A stretch of 64,000 nt of DNA from JAGWRI01 sp963728785. Lineage in GTDB: Bacteria; Gemmatimonadota; Gemmatimonadetes; Gemmatimonadales; Gemmatimonadaceae. The position numbers and the translations under genes were made by a program. The notes beneath the pieces were generated by a model. It was not told the DNA's origin, ran no database searches, and was given only the letters and a program-made list of their open reading frames with translations. How positions within the stretch are numbered: position 1 is the first letter of the stretch; each line of letters begins with the position of its first letter. Of the stretch, positions 59,621 to 64,000 are shown piece by piece. The stretch spans positions 1,240,001-1,304,000 of the forward strand of contig CAVSKV010000004.1 in assembly GCA_963728785.1 (NCBI GenBank), read 5' to 3'.

Positions 59621-60543
59621 GTATCGTTGCGATCGCTCCGCTTCCGTTGCGCCATCTGCGGCGCGGCAAGGTGCGCGAGGTCTACGAGGTTGATCCCCTG
59701 CACCTGCTCATCGTGGCTACCGACCGGGTGAGTGCGTTCGACGTCGTGATGAAGGAACCGATCCCGTTCAAGGGCGCGGTGCTCACGCAGATCACGGCCT
59801 GGTGGCTGCGCCAGTTCGAGGGCCGCGTCCACCACCACCTCGTGTCGGCCGACGCCCAGGAAATCGTGCGCCTCGTGCCCTCGCTCGCGTCCCATCGCCG
59901 GACGATCGCCGGCCGGGCCATGCTCTGCCACCGGGCCGAGGTGTTCCCCGTGGAGTGCGTGATCCGCGGCTACATCTCGGGCTCGGCATGGAAGGAGTAC
60001 GAGGCGCACGGCACGCTGGCCGGCGAGCCGCTGCCCGCCGGCCTCCGCGAAGCCGACCGGTTCGAACGCCCCATTTTCAGTCCCGCCACCAAGGCCGAGT
60101 CCAGCCACGACCAGAACATCACGCCCGCTGAAGTCGCTCGCCGGCTTGGCCCCGAAGTGGCGGCCGAGCTCGAACGGCTGAGCCGGCTCGTGTATGGAAT
60201 GGGGCGCGAGCGCGCCGTTGAACGCGGGATCATCATTGCCGACACGAAGTTCGAATTCGGGCGCGACGCCGGCGGCCGCGTCATGCTGATCGACGAAGTG
60301 CTCACTCCCGACAGCTCGCGGTTCTGGCCGGCCGATCGGTACGAACCGGGGCACTCCCAGCCGAGCTTCGACAAGCAGCCGCTGCGCGACTATCTGGATG
60401 GGGAACGCAAGGCGGGCCGCTGGAACGGCGACGCGCCGCCCCCTCCGCTGCCCCCCGAGGTGGTCCAGGCGACCAGCGAGCGCTACCTCGATGCCTTCCG
60501 CCGCATCACCGGCGCCCCACTCGAACGGGAAGGGCTCTCGTGA
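59617..60543 (+). CDS. purC: Phosphoribosylaminoimidazole-succinocarboxamide (SAICAR) synthase
   Basis: 308 residues, resembling the long SAICAR synthetases: RGKVREVYEVDPLHLLIVAT, ECVIRGYISGSAWKEY and IADTKFEFG followed by LIDEVLTPDSSRFW. Makes SAICAR from CAIR and aspartate, immediately before the PurB step. Starts with the ATGA overlap with purB. Confidence 0.95.
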   Translation: MSIVAIAPLPLRHLRRGKVREVYEVDPLHLLIVATDRVSAFDVVMKEPIPFKGAVLTQITAWWLRQFEGRVHHHLVSADAQEIVRLVPSLASHRRTIAGRAMLCHRAEVFPVECVIRGYISGSAWKEYEAHGTLAGEPLPAGLREADRFERPIFSPATKAESSHDQNITPAEVARRLGPEVAAELERLSRLVYGMGRERAVERGIIIADTKFEFGRDAGGRVMLIDEVLTPDSSRFWPADRYEPGHSQPSFDKQPLRDYLDGERKAGRWNGDAPPPPLPPEVVQATSERYLDAFRRITGAPLEREGLS

Positions 60544-61193
60544 GCTTCGCGCGCGAGGGCTATCCGTTCATCGGCCTGGCCGCGGTCCTGGCGGCCGTAG
60601 CCTACGCGGCCGCCCTCAACCGGCGCTCGTGGCCGCTGTGGCTCGTCTCGTTCGTGCTCACCCTGCTCGCGCTGTGGGTGGCGTACTTCTTTCGCGACCC
60701 CGAGCGCGACGGGCCGCGCGGCGACGCGCTCGTGATCGCCCCGGCGGACGGCCGCGTAGTGGGCGTGTCCGAGGTGCAGGAGGCGGCGTACCTGGGCGGG
60801 CCGGCGCTGCGCATTTCGATCTTCATGAACGTCTTCGACGTGCACGTGAACCGGTATCCGGTGAGCGGAACGATCGGCTACGTGCACTACAACCCGGGCA
60901 AGTTCCTGAACGCGGCGGTGGACAAGGCAAGTCTGGAAAACGAGCAGATGTCGGTGGGGATCGACCATGCCGGCACCCGTGTGATGATGCGCCAGATCGC
61001 GGGGCTCATCGCGCGCCGGATCGTGACCTACAGCAAGGTGGGCGATGCGGCCCGGCAGGGCGAACGGATGGGGCTCATCCGCTTCGGTTCGCGCGTCGAC
61101 GTATTCCTTCCCCCGCGCGCCGCGGTCACGGTGCGCGTGGGTGAGACCACACAAGCCGGCGTCACCGTTCTCGCGGAGCTCCCGATCCAATGA
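60540..61193 (+). CDS. psd: Phosphatidylserine decarboxylase
   Basis: 217 residues from a GTG overlapping the purC stop. Short archaeal-type form: two N-terminal hydrophobic segments, FFRDPERDGPRG, SIFMNVFDVHVNRYPVSG and the self-cleavage site G183-S184 (IRFGSRVD), where Ser becomes the pyruvoyl cofactor. It makes phosphatidylethanolamine from the product of the next gene, pssA. Confidence 0.93.
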   Translation: MSFAREGYPFIGLAAVLAAVAYAAALNRRSWPLWLVSFVLTLLALWVAYFFRDPERDGPRGDALVIAPADGRVVGVSEVQEAAYLGGPALRISIFMNVFDVHVNRYPVSGTIGYVHYNPGKFLNAAVDKASLENEQMSVGIDHAGTRVMMRQIAGLIARRIVTYSKVGDAARQGERMGLIRFGSRVDVFLPPRAAVTVRVGETTQAGVTVLAELPIQ

Positions 61194-62131
61194 CCCCTTC
61201 CTCCCCGCGCAATACGAAAGTGCGCCGTGCCGTGGTGCTGTTTCCCAGCGGCCTCACCCTCCTCAATCTGTTCTTCGGCATGTTCGCGATCGTCGCCGCG
61301 ACCCGCGGTGACCTCACGCAGGCGGGATGGTACGTGGTGCTCGGCGGCGTGATGGACGTGCTCGACGGTCGCGTGGCCCGAGCCACCAACACCGGGGGTC
61401 GGTTCGGCGAGGAGCTCGATTCCCTGGTCGACGCCGTGACGTTCGGCGTCGCGCCGTCGCTGATCATGTACTTCGCGGTGTTCAATCGCGAGGGATGGGA
61501 CTGGCTGTTCTGCTTCGCGTTCACGGCCGCCGCCGTGCTGCGCCTGGCCCGGTTCAACGTCGAGCAGGCCGGCACTGCCAAGACCTACTTCCAGGGACTG
61601 CCCACGCCGGCAGCCGGCGTGACGCTGGCTACGTACTACTGGTTCAGCCAGACGCCGCTCTATCAGGAAACCGTAATAGCGAGCCTGCCCTGGCACGTCC
61701 TGCTGCGCTACGTCATGCTCGCCCTCAGCTTCCTGATGGTGAGCAACGTGCCCTACCCCGTGATGCCCAACGTCGGCCTGCGCAGCGTACGCGGGGTGAT
61801 CGGCCTGGCGATCGTTCTCGGGGGCATCGTGGCCCTCGTGTACCTGCCCAACCAGTTCTTCTTCCCCGCCGCCGTGGTCTACGTGGCGTTCGGCATCATC
61901 CGCGCCGCCTGGCTCGGCCTCCTCGACCGCCGCGGCGGTGCAGCCACGCACACCGGCGACCTCGCGTCCGCGTACGGGCCGGGGGGCGGTCGGCGCGAAG
62001 AGGTGGGAGATGACCGGACCCTCGCCCCACGCCGGCGCCGGCGCCGCCGGCGCGAGCGCCCGGCAGGCAGCCCGCCGGCGCCGCGCCTGCAACGTCCTCC
62101 CACTCCTCCATCCGAACCCCCCAGCGCATGA
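61190..62131 (+). CDS. pssA: CDP-diacylglycerol-serine O-phosphatidyltransferase
   Basis: 313 residues, integral membrane. The CDP-alcohol phosphatidyltransferase motif is complete: D56-x2-D59-G60-x2-A63-R64-x8-G73-x3-D77-x3-D81. Membrane segments follow to about residue 250. The C-terminal 60 residues are a Pro/Arg-rich tail (APRRRRRRRRERP) not usual for the family, overlapping purS by 4 bp. With psd it forms a phosphatidylethanolamine module inside the purine cluster. Confidence 0.93.
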   Translation: MTPSSPRNTKVRRAVVLFPSGLTLLNLFFGMFAIVAATRGDLTQAGWYVVLGGVMDVLDGRVARATNTGGRFGEELDSLVDAVTFGVAPSLIMYFAVFNREGWDWLFCFAFTAAAVLRLARFNVEQAGTAKTYFQGLPTPAAGVTLATYYWFSQTPLYQETVIASLPWHVLLRYVMLALSFLMVSNVPYPVMPNVGLRSVRGVIGLAIVLGGIVALVYLPNQFFFPAAVVYVAFGIIRAAWLGLLDRRGGAATHTGDLASAYGPGGGRREEVGDDRTLAPRRRRRRRRERPAGSPPAPRLQRPPTPPSEPPSA

Positions 62132-62406
62132 ACCGCTTTCGTGTTTCCCTGCACGTCACGCCGCGTCGCGGCCTGCTCGATCCCCAAGGCAAGGCGGTGA
62201 CCGACGCCCTCCATGCGCTCGGCTTCGCTGGCGTGCGCGACGTCCACGTGGGCCGCCACCTCGTGGTGGAGCTCGACGCCGCCGACGCCGCGTCCGCCGA
62301 GGTGGAAGCCCGGCGCATGTGCGAACGCTTGCTCGCCAACCCGGTCACCGAGGACTTCGAAGTGGCCGCCGTGGCAGCCGTGGCCGGTGCGGGGGCGGCC
62401 GCATGA
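62128..62406 (+). CDS. purS: FGAM synthase subunit PurS
   Basis: 92 residues. VSLHVTPRRGLLDPQGKAV and EVEARRMCERLLANPVTEDF are the PurS pattern. It bridges PurQ and PurL in the three-part formylglycinamidine synthase. Overlaps pssA and purQ. Confidence 0.93.
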   Translation: MNRFRVSLHVTPRRGLLDPQGKAVTDALHALGFAGVRDVHVGRHLVVELDAADAASAEVEARRMCERLLANPVTEDFEVAAVAAVAGAGAAA

Positions 62407-63095
62407 AGTTCGGCATCGTCACCTTTCCCGGGTCCAACTGCGACTACGACGCTTACCGTGCGGTGGTCGAGGCCGTCGGAGAGGAGGCCGAATTCCTCTG
62501 GCACAAGGAACACGACCTGCACGACGCCGACGTGGTGATCCTGCCGGGAGGATTCAGCTACGGCGACTACCTGCGCCCCGGCGCCATCGCGCGCTTCAGC
62601 CCGATCATGGCGGAGGTCGTCGCCCACGCCAAACGCGGGGCACCCGTGGTCGGCATTTGCAACGGGTTCCAGATCGCCTGCGAGGCGGGGCTGCTTCCCG
62701 GAGCCCTGCTGCGCAACGCGAGCCTCAAGTTCGTTTGCGAACTGGTCACGCTGCGAGTGGACAACGCGGCCACCATGTTCACCAATCGTTACCGCAAGGA
62801 CCAGCGTCTCGCCATCCCCATTGCCCACGGTGACGGCCGGTATACCGCCGACGACAGCACGCTCGACCGGCTCGAAGGCGAGGGCCAGGTGGTGTTCCGC
62901 TACGTGAGTGGAAGCGGCGATGCCGACGAATGGTGGAGTCCCAACGGGTCCATGCGCGCCATCGCCGGCATCGTGAACGCCGAGGGCAACGTGCTCGGCA
63001 TGATGCCCCATCCGGAACGCGCCGTGAACGAACTGCTGGGCTCACGCGACGGCATCGGCGTGTTCGAGTCCCTGTTGGCCGCCGTGGCCGCCTGA
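62403..63095 (+). CDS. purQ: FGAM synthase glutaminase subunit PurQ
   Basis: 230 residues, class I glutamine amidotransferase: nucleophile C86 in VVGICNGFQIA, FPGSNCDYDA at the start, and HPERAVNELLG with the His/Glu pair. Supplies ammonia to PurL. The ATG at 62403 overlaps the purS stop; the longer open frame upstream reads pssA out of frame. Confidence 0.96.
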   Translation: MKFGIVTFPGSNCDYDAYRAVVEAVGEEAEFLWHKEHDLHDADVVILPGGFSYGDYLRPGAIARFSPIMAEVVAHAKRGAPVVGICNGFQIACEAGLLPGALLRNASLKFVCELVTLRVDNAATMFTNRYRKDQRLAIPIAHGDGRYTADDSTLDRLEGEGQVVFRYVSGSGDADEWWSPNGSMRAIAGIVNAEGNVLGMMPHPERAVNELLGSRDGIGVFESLLAAVAA

Positions 63096-63108
63096 TCAGG
63101 AGCAACCC

Positions 63109-63432
63109 ATGCCGCACCACGCTGATGACCATCCCACGGGAAACGAGGACGAGTATTTCGCCCGCCAGAACGCGGAATTGATCAAGCAGATGCGCGCGCG
63201 GCTCGACGCCGATCGCGTATCGCGCGAGCGCAATAGCCACTACATGAAATGCCCCAAGTGCGGTGCCGACCTGCAGGAGGCCGTCAAGGGACACGTGACG
63301 ATCGACATCTGCCCCGAGTGCCACGGCGCCTGGTTCGACGCGGGCGAGGTGGAGCTGATGCGCGAGGCGTCGAAAAACCCGCTGACCCACGTCGTGACCG
63401 ACCTTCTCGAACTCCTGAGCCGTACCAAGTGA
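63109..63432 (+). CDS. TFIIB-type zinc-ribbon protein
   Basis: 107 residues. A polar N-terminal half (about 1-45), then a zinc ribbon C48-x2-C51 and C68-x2-C71 with CPECHGAWFDAGEVE, the pattern of zf-TFIIB (Pfam) proteins of unknown role. Between purQ and purL; overlaps the purL GTG by 4 bp. Possibly an assembly or regulatory factor of FGAM synthase, but only position suggests this. Confidence 0.8.
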   Translation: MPHHADDHPTGNEDEYFARQNAELIKQMRARLDADRVSRERNSHYMKCPKCGADLQEAVKGHVTIDICPECHGAWFDAGEVELMREASKNPLTHVVTDLLELLSRTK

Positions 63433-64000
63433 CCCCAGCACGCCCCGTGCAGCCCCGCCCCGGCGACCCCACGATCACCCCGGCGCTCATCGCCGAGCAC
63501 GGACTCACCGGCGACGAGTACCGCCGCCTCGTCGACATGCTCGGCCGTCAGCCGACGTTCACCGAAGTCGGCATCGTGAGCGCGCTGTGGAGCGAACACT
63601 GCTCCTACAAGCACTCGCGTCCTCTGCTCCGCACACTGCCCACCAAGGCCGACTACGTGCTGCAGGGACCGGGCGAGAACGCCGGCGTTATCGCCATTGG
63701 CGACGGCCTCGCCGTGGCGTTCAAGATCGAGTCGCACAACCATCCCTCGGCCGTGGAGCCGTACCAGGGCGCGGCCACGGGAGTGGGCGGCATTCTCCGC
63801 GACGTGTTCACGATGGGCGCCCGTCCCATCGCAATGCTCAACTCGCTGCGCTTCGGCAGCCTCGACTCGGCCCGGGTGCGCTATCTGTTCGGCGGCGTCG
63901 TGAAGGGCATCGGCGACTACGGCAATTGCGTGGGCGTGCCGACGGTGGCCGGTGAGGTCGTGTTCGACCCCGCCTATGAGGGCAACCCGATCGTCAACGC
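63429..64000 (+). CDS. purL: FGAM synthase subunit PurL (N-terminal part, cut by window edge)
   Basis: GTG at 63429 overlapping the zinc-ribbon stop (GTGA), open to the window end, about 190 residues. SEHCSYKHSRPLL, GPGENAGVIAIGDGLAVAFK, ESHNHPSAVEPYQGAATGVG and VFTMGARPIAMLNSLRFG are hallmarks of PurL. ATP-dependent amidation of FGAR to FGAM with PurS and PurQ. Short (small) PurL type, expected from the separate purS and purQ. Confidence 0.95.
   Translation, partial: MTPARPVQPRPGDPTITPALIAEHGLTGDEYRRLVDMLGRQPTFTEVGIVSALWSEHCSYKHSRPLLRTLPTKADYVLQGPGENAGVIAIGDGLAVAFKIESHNHPSAVEPYQGAATGVGGILRDVFTMGARPIAMLNSLRFGSLDSARVRYLFGGVVKGIGDYGNCVGVPTVAGEVVFDPAYEGNPIVN

Noticed and set aside
61938..62402. 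N-terminal extension of purQ by 155 residues
   Set aside because: It overlaps pssA and purS in another frame and is Arg/Pro-rich; the ATG at 62403 gives the standard PurQ start.
1..64000. CRISPR array, rRNA genes, insertion sequences, phage structural genes
   Set aside because: No regularly spaced repeats, rRNA, transposase or phage structural proteins were seen; the only mobile trace is the tRNA-Leu island.

Overview
The window is GC-rich, almost fully coding bacterial chromosome. Dense same-strand gene chains with ATGA, GTGA or TGATG overlaps, several secreted carboxypeptidase-regulatory/TonB-type proteins, a PurSQL-type purine cluster and a split B12-dependent mutase suggest a Gemmatimonadota bacterium (Gemmatimonas/Gemmatirosa-like). 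That placement is an inference from gene content and protein style; there is no rRNA marker here.

Layout. 1-2956: end of a UMF1-type transporter, an XRE regulator with its membrane-protein partner under a promoter with a built-in palindrome, and an MFS transporter. 3361-8344: a small tRNA-Leu-associated island bounded by a 52-bp copy of the tRNA 3' part. It holds a TonB-dependent receptor, ndk and a 5'-truncated integrase; ndk runs in frame into the receptor, most simply through a one-base shift. 8457-10160: ECF sigma, zinc anti-sigma and Spy-like protein. 10240-15533: a glycerophosphodiesterase, rplU-rpmA, an S9 peptidase and RNase E/G. 15988-21497: acyl-CoA dehydrogenase, recQ and a U32 protein. 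22377-26305: an acyl-CoA catabolism operon (B12-binding mutase subunit, carboxylase beta subunit, AtuA, AtuA C-terminal partner).

26363-39553: a methyltransferase and secreted proteins, then the chain aspS-phoH-pgpH-ybeY-corC-corC-meaB-mutase large subunit. It joins translation and RNA quality control, c-di-AMP turnover, ion transport and the B12 mutase with its chaperone. 39806-41781: an outer-membrane-type protein and rlmN. 41707-55209, minus strand: GAF protein, trpD, (lexA on the plus strand), trpC, trpF, trpB, a HEAT protein, an HD-GYP protein, trpA, an MCP-like receptor, folB, folK, a YqeK-like HD protein and a LytR_C protein. Tryptophan and folate synthesis are thus interleaved with a likely c-di-GMP/taxis signalling module. 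55346-64000, plus strand: truA, a transaldolase-like protein without its catalytic lysine, an HtrA lipoprotein, purB, purC, psd, pssA, purS, purQ, a zinc-ribbon protein and purL (cut by the window end).

The points most worth checking are the ndk/receptor junction with its island, the HEAT/HD-GYP pair inside the trp operon (the two seem to share an N-terminal domain), the transaldolase-like protein with Glu at the Schiff-base lysine position, the mutase with a non-methylmalonyl residue signature, and a set of promoters that seem to start transcription at the start codon.
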